Source: an uncultured Prevotellaceae bacterium
Lineage (GTDB): Bacteria; Bacteroidota; Bacteroidia; Bacteroidales; Bacteroidaceae
Direction: 5' to 3'
NCBI GenBank assembly: GCA_900318795.1
Contig: ONLU01000033.1
Coordinates: 1 to 52,002, forward strand
Length of the DNA: 52,002 nt
Under the pieces are notes generated by a model, which saw only the letters and a list, made by a program, of their open reading frames with translations, was not told where the DNA came from and searched no databases. A program made the position numbers and the translations under genes. This document shows, piece after piece, positions 44,101 through 51,809 of this stretch (its first letter is position 1; every line of letters begins with the position of its first letter).

Positions 44101-44419
44101 TATGAGTGGTCAGTCGGGTAGGGACACCTCCCTGGCAGTTCATGATGTAGACATCCAGGCTACCCTCTCTGTCCGAAGCGAAGGCTATTTGTTTGCCGTC
44201 AGGACTCCATATGGGGTAGGCGTCATAGGCTGGATGGGTAGTCAGCTGCTTGGCTGCTCCACCAGTGGCAGGCACTGTGAACAGGTCTCCTTTGTAGGAG
44301 AATGCTATGGTCTGCCCGTCAGGCGATATGGCTGGGAAGCGCATCCATAGCGGGTGCTCTTGAGCCAGTGCGGTCATAGAGACCGCCCATAACAGGGTGG
44401 TTGTTAAGAGTTTCATCAT
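41174..44419 (-). CDS. Tricorn-like S41 family peptidase
   Basis: This 1081-residue exported protein has signal peptide MMKLLTTTLLWAVSMTALAQ. The first half is a six-plus-seven-blade propeller array with repeated SPDGxxIAF motifs. A Lys/Glu/Ala-rich linker (KEEKEVQEAAEKEAK and onward) follows near residues 560-610. Then come the C1 domain, a PDZ domain and the S41 serine protease core with the nucleophile in CYSNGSGFP. In archaea tricorn degrades peptides released by the proteasome; in Bacteroidetes the exported form probably trims peptides in the periplasm. It is last in the parA-to-protease gene train, 26 bp after the CE8 gene. Confidence 0.92.
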   Translation of the reverse strand: MMKLLTTTLLWAVSMTALAQEHPLWMRFPAISPDGQTIAFSYKGDLFTVPATGGAAKQLTTHPAYDAYPIWSPDGKQIAFASDREGSLDVYIMNCQGGVPTRLTTHSANETPTAFLDNGHILYNSALMPTAQASLLPESVFPQVYQVSTQGGRPQLFSLITMENISIHPQGGLLYHDCKGYEDAFRKHHQSAITRDIWLMKQTGSSERDRQFTRLTTFRGEDRNPVWSADGQSFYYLSEKDGTFNIWKRQLDGSQEQQLTRHQKNPVRFLTAAHDGTLCYGYDGEIYIYKKGTAHKVSISILTDRTDQELVRKVQSSGARDICLSPKGKEIAFIMHGDVYVTSIDYKTTKQITDTPEQERNISFAPDGRSLVYAAERNGVWQIYRTTIENKAEKQFAYATALKEEQLTKTNLTSQQPQFSPDGKEIAFFENRGELKVMNLQTKAVRTVLDGKYQYSYSDGDLWFEWSPDSKWLLCSYIGNGGWHSPDVALVNASGNGEVHNLTNSGYSDSNAKWALGGKAMIWSSDRAGYRSHGSWGAEEDVYIMFFDLDAYERFRMTKEEKEVQEAAEKEAKSEAKNDDKKGKKDTKKDAKKNAKDGEKDKPQLVFDLENAKDRILRLTANSSHLGDAILTPGGDTLYYQASFEDGYDLWMQNTREQKTELVMKDIGVGNLVADKNFKHLYLVSKGIKKLDLSKHKQETVAFEAPFNWKPYQERQYLFDHVWRQVKDKFYDPKIHGVDWEGYRKTYEKFLPHINNNYDFRDMLSEMLGELNGSHTGARYYANGASLKTASLGLFFDTSYEGDGLKVEEVIKRGPFAVKKTGVTKGCMIEQIDGHPIKAGEDYNWMLDGKAGKPVHVSVRKNGKTFDVVVKPVSQSQLNTLIYKRWVDRNRQLVDSLSGGQVAYVHIKSMNSAGFREVYSEMLNEKNRNRKAVIVDERYNGGGWLHDDLCTLLSGRLYHNFVPREQYVGRDPLNKWVGKSCVLMNEDCYSNGSGFPWVYRELGIGKLIGSPVAGTATSVWWETLMDPTLVFGIPQVGKKDMKGQYMENQELWPDIEVYNSPEDYINGRDPQLEAAVREMMK

Positions 44420-44445
44420 TCAGATAATGAGTTGGTGAATAATTG

Positions 44446-45441
44446 TTATTTGCCGATGGTCCAGACGTCGTTGATGCTGAACACCTGTTCCAGGGTAATC
44501 TGCTGAGCCTCCTTCTTGGTCAGCTGACGGCTCCAGCCTACGCGTTTGTCTGTAGCTGCACCCTCGCCCCGGTTGTTGTACTCCAGGTAGCGTGCTGTCT
44601 TCACTGCCTCAGGGCGCCACTGATGCCATCCCTCGGGACGTATCTGCCTGGGTAGCTCACAGTTCATGAAGAGGGTATATCCGTAGTCTCTCCAGGGACG
44701 TCCCAGGTACACTTTGTCCACATTCGATGCTGTGGTGATGCGACAGTTGTTGAAGATGTAGCCGTATTTCACGTCTTGAGGGGTTGATGCAGCTGTGATA
44801 TAAGAGTTGGCCTTGCAGAAGATGTCACAGTTTTCGAACCATGCCGTCGAGGGACCGAAAATGAAATCAGTGGTGCCTTCGATGTAGCAGTCCTTGAAAT
44901 AGTGACGGCACTTGGCGTTGCCAGTATAGATGGTATCCTGATGTCCCAGGAAACGACAGTTGATAAACGTCAGACAGTCTCCTTCCGTGTGCAAGGCAAC
45001 AGCCTGCCCCAGTCGGGCGGAGTTGTTCTCGATAGTGATGTTCTTCAGCGTGATGTGTTGTCCCTGAATCTTCAGGGTGAAGGTTCGGAACGTACCAATC
45101 TTCTTGGGTTCTCCCTGCGCTGTCAGTGGGGTGATGTCTGACAGGATGTTGGCATGATCGTCCCAGGTGATGACGGTCTGGTCGCGGTCTTCGCCACAAA
45201 TCTCGATGTTGGTAAGCCACTGGGGGACCACCAGTTTCTCTTTGTACGTACCTTTTTTGACATAGATGACCTTGTGGTACTCCATGAAAGCTCTGCAGAC
45301 CTCGATGGCATCTGCTACATTGCGGAACTGTCCTGTGCCGTCTCTGGCAACCACCAGTGTGTCAGGATTGTCATACTGGCTTGCTGCCCTGGCTGTCACG
45401 ATGCAGCAGGCCAGCAGCATTAGAGTTAGTAGTCTGTTCAT
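44446..45441 (-). CDS. Secreted pectinesterase (CE8)
   Basis: This 331-residue enzyme removes methyl esters from pectin. After signal peptide MNRLLTLMLLACCIVTARA it has the full CE8 catalytic set: GHQDT (Asp169), TDFIFG (Asp192) and LGRPWR (Arg248). This contrasts with the altered set in the fusion protein at 38589-40724. Product galacturonan would then suit the PL10 and GH28 enzymes. It lies 31 bp after rel and 26 bp before the tricorn-like gene; no separate promoter with a TAnnTTTGC box is evident in the short gap, so it may be read through from the operon. Confidence 0.93.
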   Translation of the reverse strand: MNRLLTLMLLACCIVTARAASQYDNPDTLVVARDGTGQFRNVADAIEVCRAFMEYHKVIYVKKGTYKEKLVVPQWLTNIEICGEDRDQTVITWDDHANILSDITPLTAQGEPKKIGTFRTFTLKIQGQHITLKNITIENNSARLGQAVALHTEGDCLTFINCRFLGHQDTIYTGNAKCRHYFKDCYIEGTTDFIFGPSTAWFENCDIFCKANSYITAASTPQDVKYGYIFNNCRITTASNVDKVYLGRPWRDYGYTLFMNCELPRQIRPEGWHQWRPEAVKTARYLEYNNRGEGAATDKRVGWSRQLTKKEAQQITLEQVFSINDVWTIGK

Positions 45442-45472
45442 GTTGTTTGTCTTTTTATTGATTAGTTTTGTA

Positions 45473-47764
45473 TTACATGATTTGCGCGACTTCTTGCAAG
45501 CCGTCTATCGCTTTCAGGGCTTTCATGATGGCCTTGACGTCTTCTCGGTCGTGTACCCTCAGTTCTATGCTGCCGTCGAAAACTCCTTCCTCACTGCTGA
45601 TGGTTAGTTTGTGGATGTTGACATTCATCTGCGACGAGATGATGCGCGACACATCCATCAGAATGCCTACGCGGTCAATGCCCTGCAGACGGATGGTGGC
45701 GTCGAAGAACAGCTGCTTGTGCATGTCCCACTTGGCATCCAGGATACGATTGCCGAAGCTGGTCTTCAGTTTGTCGGCTACCGGACAGGCACGCTTGTGA
45801 ATCTCTATCTGGTGCTTGTTGTCGATATAGCCCAATATGTCGTCACCAGGTATCGGGTGGCAACAATGCTTGAACTTATACTGACCGATGTTCTCTTCAC
45901 TGATGTAGATAGGCTTCTTACGGTTGAACTTCTCGGGTACGACGAACAGTTCCTGCTGTTTGCTGGCAGCAGTCTTTTTCTTGCCTCGTCCCAGGAATGG
46001 CACCAGCTTGCGCCAGCCTATCTTGCCGTTGCTGTTTTTACCGTTCAGTTCGTCCAGGTCTTTCTCGCCTAGAAGAATGGTCTTGGAGCCCAGGCCCATG
46101 AAGAAATCCTCCCTGCTGTTGACCTCATGGAATTTTGCCAGTTGCTCTGCTATTGCCGGCTGGTTCTCGATGTTGTTCTTCTTCAGGAACTCTTCCAGCA
46201 ATGCTTCACCCTTCTTTTGTGCCTCGCGATTGACGCGACGCAGTACGGCTTGTATTTTAGCCTTGGCCTTGGCAGTGGAGACAAAGTTAATCCACCCCGG
46301 TTGTACATGCTGTGACTTTGAGGTCAGAATCTCCACTTGGTCGCCGCTTTCCAGCTTGTGGCTCAACGGTACCAGTTTGTGATTCACCTTGGCACCGATA
46401 CAGTGGGATCCCAGGAAGGTATGGATGGAGAAGGCAAAGTCCAAGGCTGTACAGCCTGCCGGCATCGTCTTGATCTCACCTTTAGGTGTGAATACAAAGA
46501 TTTCGGATGCAAACAGGTTCAGCTTGATTGCATCCAGGAAGTCCATGGCGTCCGGCTGTGGGTCGTCCAATATCTCCTTGATGGTGCGCAACCAGTCGTT
46601 CAGCTCGTTCTCATCCTCTGTGTACTCACCATCTTCGCCCTCCTTGTATTTCCAATGGGCGGCAAAGCCCTGTTCGGCTATCTCGTCCATGCGGTCAGAG
46701 CGTATCTGCACTTCAATCCATCGTCCTTGTTTGGACATCAGGGTCACGTGCAGGGCCTGATAGCCATTGGCTTTAGGATGTGAAAGCCAGTCGCGCAGAC
46801 GGTCGGGGTGACTCTTGTAGATTTTCGATATGGCGACATAGATGTTGAAGCACTCGTTGATTTCCTCTTCCCGCTTTTCAGGGGTGAAGATGATGCGAAC
46901 AGCCAGGATATCATAGATTTCATCAAACGTGACGTGCTTGTTCTGCATCTTGTTCCAGATGGAGTAGGGAGTCTTGACACGTTCCTTGATTTCGTACTTG
47001 ATGCCCATCTTCTTGAGCGACTCCTCGATGGGAGCCGTAAACTGGTCGAAGAGCTCGTGGCGGTCGGCTTCTGTATTTCTCAGTTTTTCCTTGATGCTGT
47101 TGTAGGCATCAGGATGCTCGTACTGGAATGACAGGTTCTCCAGTTCCGACTTGATCTTGTAGAGTCCCAGGCGGTTAGCCAATGGCGCATAGATGTAGAG
47201 CGTCTCGCCTGCTATCTTGTATTGCTTGTTGGCAGGCTGCGATGCCAGGGTGCGCATGTTGTGCAAGCGGTCGCAAATCTTGATGAGGATGACACGGATG
47301 TCCTCACTCATGGTCAGCAGCAGCTTCTTGAAGTTCTCTGCCTGTGCTGAGGCCTGTTCGCCGAAGATGCCACCGGAAATTTTGGTGAGCCCATCCACAA
47401 TCTGGGCAATTTTAGGTCCGAAGATGTTTGCCAGGTCCTCTGTCGTATAGTCGGTGTCTTCGACGACATCATGTAACAGTGCTGCACAAATACTGGTAGA
47501 GCCCAGTCCGACCTCTTCGCAGGCTATCTGTGCTACGGCAATGGGGTGCATGATGTATGGCTCGCCAGAGAGTCGTCTGACACCCTTGTGTGCCTGACGG
47601 GCAAAGTGGAAAGCCTTAGTGATGATATCCACCTTCTTGCGGTGACGTGATGCCAAATAACTGTCCAGCAGTCGTTGGAAAGCATCGTTCACCAGCTTGT
47701 CGTCAGCTTCTTCTCGCAGCATCTTGTCTTCGTCCATCTGATTGTCCATTTTCAGTTCGTCCAT
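45473..47764 (-). CDS. rel: Bifunctional (p)ppGpp synthetase/hydrolase
   Basis: This 763-residue protein makes and degrades (p)ppGpp in the stringent response. The hydrolase HD domain is near the N-terminus with HPIAVAQI and the motif LLHDVVEDTDY. The synthetase domain has VKTPYSIWNKMQ, DILAVRIIF and GYQALHVTL. TGS (EIFVFTPKGEIKTMPAGCTALDFAFSIH), zinc-finger-like HCCHPIPGDDILGY and ACT domains complete it. Both active sites look intact. Several Met codons near the N-terminus (MDELKMDNQMDEDKM) make the exact start uncertain. It lies 12 bp after the lytic transglycosylase gene. Confidence 0.95.
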   Translation of the reverse strand: MDELKMDNQMDEDKMLREEADDKLVNDAFQRLLDSYLASRHRKKVDIITKAFHFARQAHKGVRRLSGEPYIMHPIAVAQIACEEVGLGSTSICAALLHDVVEDTDYTTEDLANIFGPKIAQIVDGLTKISGGIFGEQASAQAENFKKLLLTMSEDIRVILIKICDRLHNMRTLASQPANKQYKIAGETLYIYAPLANRLGLYKIKSELENLSFQYEHPDAYNSIKEKLRNTEADRHELFDQFTAPIEESLKKMGIKYEIKERVKTPYSIWNKMQNKHVTFDEIYDILAVRIIFTPEKREEEINECFNIYVAISKIYKSHPDRLRDWLSHPKANGYQALHVTLMSKQGRWIEVQIRSDRMDEIAEQGFAAHWKYKEGEDGEYTEDENELNDWLRTIKEILDDPQPDAMDFLDAIKLNLFASEIFVFTPKGEIKTMPAGCTALDFAFSIHTFLGSHCIGAKVNHKLVPLSHKLESGDQVEILTSKSQHVQPGWINFVSTAKAKAKIQAVLRRVNREAQKKGEALLEEFLKKNNIENQPAIAEQLAKFHEVNSREDFFMGLGSKTILLGEKDLDELNGKNSNGKIGWRKLVPFLGRGKKKTAASKQQELFVVPEKFNRKKPIYISEENIGQYKFKHCCHPIPGDDILGYIDNKHQIEIHKRACPVADKLKTSFGNRILDAKWDMHKQLFFDATIRLQGIDRVGILMDVSRIISSQMNVNIHKLTISSEEGVFDGSIELRVHDREDVKAIMKALKAIDGLQEVAQIM

Positions 47765-47776
47765 TCGTTAACCTTC

Positions 47777-49096
47777 TTATCTTCTCCTTCTTCTTCTCGA
47801 ACTCTTGCGCTTCTTGCTACTCGAAGCACCGCGTTTGCGGCTTACAGCACCACGTTTGCGGCTTGCAGTACTACGTTTACGGCTTGCCTTGGCATGCTTT
47901 CGTGAAGCCTTCGAGTGACGGCTGTAGCGTCCTTTCTTGCCTCGGGTGTAGCGCTTGCTCTTATGATAGTAGGTGGGTACGTCATCCTTGACTTCCACTT
48001 CGGAGCGTCTGTTCAGCAACTCGTCAGACTTATAGGAGAAAACGGAGTCCTGCAGGTCGATAAAGCGGGTTGTCTCCGTCAGAGGCAGTCGGAGTATCGA
48101 AGGTGTTGTAGCACCCGGAACGACATCTCTGCGGTACATGGGATTCAGTGAGCGCAGCAGGTCTATATTGATGCCTACCACCTCAGCCACTTGTTCCAGG
48201 TGCAGGTTCTTGTTCACCATCACTGTGTCCGACTTGGCAGGCAGGCGCGTGGTCATCGGACAGATGTTATGCAGTGAGTAGTAGGTCATGATGTAATTGG
48301 CAGCAATGAATGCCGGCACGTAGCCTCGTGTCTCCCTGGGCAGGTAGGGGTATATCTGCCAGTAGTCCTTCTCGCCTCCGGCTCTATGGATGGCCTTGTT
48401 GATATTTTCAGGTCCGCAGTTGTATGCTGCAATCACGAGGTTCCAGTCGCCGAAAATCTTGTAGAGGTCTTTCAGGTATCGTGCTGCAGCCAGTGACGCT
48501 TTCTGCGGGTCACGGCGTTCGTCCACCAGTGAGTTGACTTGCAGTCCATATTGCTTGCCTGTGGTCAGCATGAATTGCCACAAGCCAGCGGCTCCAACGC
48601 GGCTGACAGCCTTGGGGTTCAGAGCCGACTCGATGACGGGCAGGTACTTTAATTCCAAAGGCAGCTGGTACATTTCCAAGGCTTCCTCAAAGATGGGCAT
48701 GTAGAAGTTGGATGCTCCCAGCATGTAGCTGATGGAGTGGCGCAGGCGTCCGCTGTAGCGGTCAATGAATTTCTGCACGACTTCATTGTAAGACATCTCC
48801 ATCATGCATGGCATGCGGCTCAGACGCTCTATGTATTCCTCTCTCGAATAGACAGGATTCACGTCGCGCATGTTGCAGTCGTTGTCTTCCTCCAGATAGG
48901 TTTTTGCCATATAGAGGTTCATCAGCGAGTCCAAGTCATAGGTCATGGCCTCTGGGAACTCAATCACCTCTTCGTTGCCTTCTTGGTCAGTCACAATGAT
49001 TTCGTCCTCGTCGTCTGGCTCGTCATTAGTAACCACCTGACTCCAACTGGTCAGTGGGAGCACTCCCAACAAGCATAGCAATAGATATTTCTTCAT
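47777..49096 (-). CDS. MltD-like lytic transglycosylase with LysM and highly basic tail
   Basis: This 439-residue exported protein has signal peptide MKKYLLLCLLGVLPLTSWS. The SLT catalytic domain contains Glu156 in PVIESALNPKAVSRVGAAGLWQFM, and AAYNCGPENINKAI downstream. A LysM domain is near residues 290-335. The last about 55 residues are almost only Arg, Lys, Ser, Ala and Gly, with a 7-residue repeat (SRKRGAV, SRKRGAS) and six terminal Arg. The enzyme would cut glycan strands; the tail may bind anionic cell-wall or lipopolysaccharide groups, or DNA. It belongs to the conserved parA-parB-DUF5683-mltD-rel run. Confidence 0.92.
   Translation of the reverse strand: MKKYLLLCLLGVLPLTSWSQVVTNDEPDDEDEIIVTDQEGNEEVIEFPEAMTYDLDSLMNLYMAKTYLEEDNDCNMRDVNPVYSREEYIERLSRMPCMMEMSYNEVVQKFIDRYSGRLRHSISYMLGASNFYMPIFEEALEMYQLPLELKYLPVIESALNPKAVSRVGAAGLWQFMLTTGKQYGLQVNSLVDERRDPQKASLAAARYLKDLYKIFGDWNLVIAAYNCGPENINKAIHRAGGEKDYWQIYPYLPRETRGYVPAFIAANYIMTYYSLHNICPMTTRLPAKSDTVMVNKNLHLEQVAEVVGINIDLLRSLNPMYRRDVVPGATTPSILRLPLTETTRFIDLQDSVFSYKSDELLNRRSEVEVKDDVPTYYHKSKRYTRGKKGRYSRHSKASRKHAKASRKRSTASRKRGAVSRKRGASSSKKRKSSRRRRRR
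47827..47889. repeat. Three 21-bp tandem repeats encoding the basic tail
   Basis: Units at 47827-47847, 47848-47868 and 47869-47889 share CACCACGTTTGCGGCTT with few differences. They encode successive SRKR-x-A-x heptads of the transglycosylase C-terminus. Copy number may vary. Confidence 0.8.
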
Positions 49097-49126
49097 GTTT
49101 CCTTTTTCTCTTGTTCGTTATTGTTG

Positions 49127-49885
49127 TTAAAAATTCAGTTTGCAACTCACTCCCAGCGACTGCCGGTCGAGCAGGCTGCCTCCTCCGTGATTGGGGATGA
49201 CAGCGGGTTCTATCGTGAGGCTTAGGTCATTTGAGATGTCGAATACTGAGAGTTCTGCGTCCACATAGGCATCAATGACGGAAATGGCATAGACGCCCAG
49301 CATGACGAAGAAGCTCATGTCACGCCAGCGGCGGTATTTGTCCTTTCGGCTCCTGAAAATCTCCTTATAGCGTTCTTCGTTGTCTTTGGTAATCGTATTT
49401 CCCAGATGCAGGAACTTGTTGTATGAGGCTGTTCCCGGGTCATCGTCCATGATGTCGAGATAGGCCTGCGAGTAGTCCTTATACATCATGTTGTTCCAGG
49501 TCAGCGCATAGATGCAGCCCAGGAATCCTCCATAGATGATAGGCAGTTTCCAGAACTTACGGTTGTATATCTGTCCTGCTCCAGGCAGCACTAATGCCAG
49601 CCATAGGGCTCGCTGAGGGTTGGGTTTCCAGGTGTTCCAGTCACGCTTCTCTTTCATCTTGCGCTGCTTCTTTTTTACCACCAGTGATGTGGAGTCTTCC
49701 ACCACGTTCAGCGAGTCGCCCAACAGGGCTTTTGCATCACCCTTGGCTATGGAGTCCATAACCGCCAGGTCTTCCTGCTGTGCCTCGGCATGGCAGGGTA
49801 GGAGGACAAGAAAGCTGAGGGCGAGCACCCATTGGGCCCACCTGTGTGATGTGGATATGTGATGATTGGTATTCACGATGAACAT
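49127..49885 (-). CDS. DUF5683 family membrane protein
   Basis: This 252-residue protein has an N-terminal hydrophobic signal (about 17-35), a charged segment rich in Lys, and the DUF5683 core: WKPNPQRALWLALVLPGAGQIYNRKFWKLPIIYGGFLGCIYALTW-type sequence in the middle with two helices. A third helix (MSFFVMLGVYAISVIDAYVDAE) follows. The GAGQIYN motif also occurs in other small membrane proteins. Function is unknown. It lies 19 bp after parB and 30 bp before the transglycosylase gene, which suggests an envelope role near chromosome segregation or cell-wall remodelling. Confidence 0.88.
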   Translation of the reverse strand: MFIVNTNHHISTSHRWAQWVLALSFLVLLPCHAEAQQEDLAVMDSIAKGDAKALLGDSLNVVEDSTSLVVKKKQRKMKEKRDWNTWKPNPQRALWLALVLPGAGQIYNRKFWKLPIIYGGFLGCIYALTWNNMMYKDYSQAYLDIMDDDPGTASYNKFLHLGNTITKDNEERYKEIFRSRKDKYRRWRDMSFFVMLGVYAISVIDAYVDAELSVFDISNDLSLTIEPAVIPNHGGGSLLDRQSLGVSCKLNF

Positions 49886-49904
49886 TGGTCTCTTGTCAGC
49901 ATTT

Positions 49905-50831
49905 TTATGATCTTGCCCCGTCCAGTGCGTTCATGATACGCTCCAGTTCTTCTTCGTTCTCAAAAGCGATGCTGATCTTTCCCTTTCCTTTCTGTGAGCA
50001 GGTCATCTGCACCTTGGCCTGGAAGAACTGAGAGAGTCGTTCCTTCAGAACGTTGAATTCTTCGGGCAGCTGTGACTTCGAGACAATGCGCCCTTTGGTG
50101 GTTTCTACATTTTCTCCCTGCTTCAGCGCCTGCACCATTTCTTCCACCTTGCGTACGGACAGTTGGTGCTGTTGCACCTCTTTGAAAAGCTTGATTTGCT
50201 GTGACGGACTGTCAATGCTTAACAGCGCACGTGCATGTCCCATCTCTATCTCATGGTTTTTCAGAGCGATTTGCACCTGTGCTGGCAGTTTCAGCAGTCG
50301 CATGTAATTAGTGATGGCTGCACGGCTTTTTCCTACACGCTCTGAGATTTTGGCTTGTGTCATGCCTGTGGTTTCTGCCAGGTGCTGGTAGGCCAGTGCA
50401 ATCTCGATGGCGTTCAGGTCTTCGCGTTGGATGTTCTCTACCAATGCCATCTCCATGACGCCCTGGTCTTCTACGGACACGATATAGGCAGGTATCTTTG
50501 TCAATCCTGCCAGTTGTGAGGCACGCCAACGGCGCTCGCCGGCAATAATCTGGTATTTCTCACCCTCCACTTTGCGCAGGGTAATGGGCTGAATGATTCC
50601 CAGTTCGCGGATACTGTTGGCCAGCTCCTGCAAGGCCTCTGGGTCAAATTCCCTGCGCGGCTGGTTGGGGTTGGGAGTTATCTGTGTGATACTCACCTCG
50701 TTGAGGTTTGACGAACCTTCCGTCTTCACCTCGCTGTGAGTGTCAATCAGGGCGTCCAGCCCGCGTCCGTTGTCTATCTGGTCCAGACCACGTCCCAGCA
50801 CGTTCCTGTCGTATTTCTTCTTTACGGCCAT
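49905..50831 (-). CDS. parB: Chromosome-partitioning protein ParB
   Basis: This 308-residue CTP-dependent clamp binds parS and spreads on DNA near the origin. The N-terminal domain has PNPNQPRREFD, the GERRWRA CTP/arginine box and ENIQREDL. A HTH follows (TQAKISERVGKSRAAITNYMRLLKLP), and then a C-terminal dimerisation region. It is 22 bp downstream of parA. No parS-like palindrome (TGTTTCACGTGAAACA) was found in the window. Confidence 0.95.
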   Translation of the reverse strand: MAVKKKYDRNVLGRGLDQIDNGRGLDALIDTHSEVKTEGSSNLNEVSITQITPNPNQPRREFDPEALQELANSIRELGIIQPITLRKVEGEKYQIIAGERRWRASQLAGLTKIPAYIVSVEDQGVMEMALVENIQREDLNAIEIALAYQHLAETTGMTQAKISERVGKSRAAITNYMRLLKLPAQVQIALKNHEIEMGHARALLSIDSPSQQIKLFKEVQQHQLSVRKVEEMVQALKQGENVETTKGRIVSKSQLPEEFNVLKERLSQFFQAKVQMTCSQKGKGKISIAFENEEELERIMNALDGARS

Positions 50832-50853
50832 ATTTCTTCTTAGCTCTTAACTC

Positions 50854-51618
50854 TTAACAGTTTTTGTTGATAATCTCCTTGGCCAGTGCCAGGTGATTCT
50901 TGGCTCCCGTCGATTCGGCATCGTACAAAATGACAGGCAGACCGTGTGAGGGACTCTCCGACAACTTGACGTTACGCTGGATGACGCTCTTGAACACCAG
51001 TTCCTGGAAGTGACGCTTCACTTCGTCGTAGATTTGGTTGGCCAGACGCAAGCGCGAGTCGTACATGGTCAGCAGGAAACCCTCTATTTCCAACTTCGGA
51101 TTGAGCTTCTTCTTGATAATCTTCACCGTGTTGAGCAGTTTTGAGATACCCTCAAGGGCAAAATACTCGCACTGGACGGGGATGATGACGGAGTCAGCAG
51201 CAGTCAGTGCGTTGACGGTAATGAGTCCGAGCGACGGCGAACAGTCTATCAGGATGAAGTCGTAGTCGTTGCGTATGGGGTCCAGTATCTGGCTGACAAT
51301 CTTCTCGCGATTGCTGAGGTTGAGCATCTCAATCTCTGCTCCCACCAGGTCAATATGGCTGGGTATGATGTCCAGTCCTTCAATATCTGTCGTGTAGATG
51401 GCGTCGCGTACGTCTGCATGGTTGATGATGCACTCATAGAGCGAGCAGTCCACCTCCTGGATGTCGACTCCCAGTCCGCTTGATGCATTGGCCTGTGGAT
51501 CGGCATCTACCACCAGTACGGTCTTTTCCAGTGTAGCCAGTGATGCAGCCAGGTTGATGGTCGTTGTCGTCTTGCCAACGCCTCCCTTTTGGTTTGCTAA
51601 TGCAATAATCTTTCCCAT
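50854..51618 (-). CDS. parA: Chromosome-partitioning ATPase ParA/Soj
   Basis: This 254-residue Walker-type ATPase has the deviant Walker A KGGVGKTTT near the N-terminus, VDADPQANASSGLG and Walker B FILIDCSPSLGL. It has no N-terminal HTH, so it is the chromosomal Soj type. It forms ATP-dependent dimers on DNA that position ParB-parS complexes. It is the first gene of the minus-strand run to 41174, and its promoter overlaps the terminator of the next gene upstream. Confidence 0.96.
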   Translation of the reverse strand: MGKIIALANQKGGVGKTTTTINLAASLATLEKTVLVVDADPQANASSGLGVDIQEVDCSLYECIINHADVRDAIYTTDIEGLDIIPSHIDLVGAEIEMLNLSNREKIVSQILDPIRNDYDFILIDCSPSLGLITVNALTAADSVIIPVQCEYFALEGISKLLNTVKIIKKKLNPKLEIEGFLLTMYDSRLRLANQIYDEVKRHFQELVFKSVIQRNVKLSESPSHGLPVILYDAESTGAKNHLALAKEIINKNC

Positions 51619-51649
51619 AATCTATCTATCCTTATGTATATAATAGGCT

Positions 51650-51696
51650 GCAAAGGTACGAAGAAAAAACGAGTCAGCCAAATTGCTGGCCCGTTT
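51650..51696 (-). promoter_or_regulatory. Overlapping amidase terminator and parA promoter
   Basis: On the minus strand ACGGGCCAGC (51685-51694) pairs imperfectly with GGCTGACTCGT and is followed by six T. The -33 element TTTGG (51678-51682) lies in the loop and 3' arm. The T-run is in the spacer, and TACCTTTGC (51650-51658) is the -7 box. It shares CTCGTTTTTT, TTCGTA and the hairpin plan with 5163-5208. Confidence 0.72.
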
Positions 51697-51809
51697 TTTA
51701 TCCTTTTTAAATACTTTGGTATGAAACGTATCCGTCAGTCAACAACAGGGGAGGTGCCGCACATCACGTGCTGAGCACCTTTCCTCCGAATTCTCTGGCC
51801 TGCCGTTTT

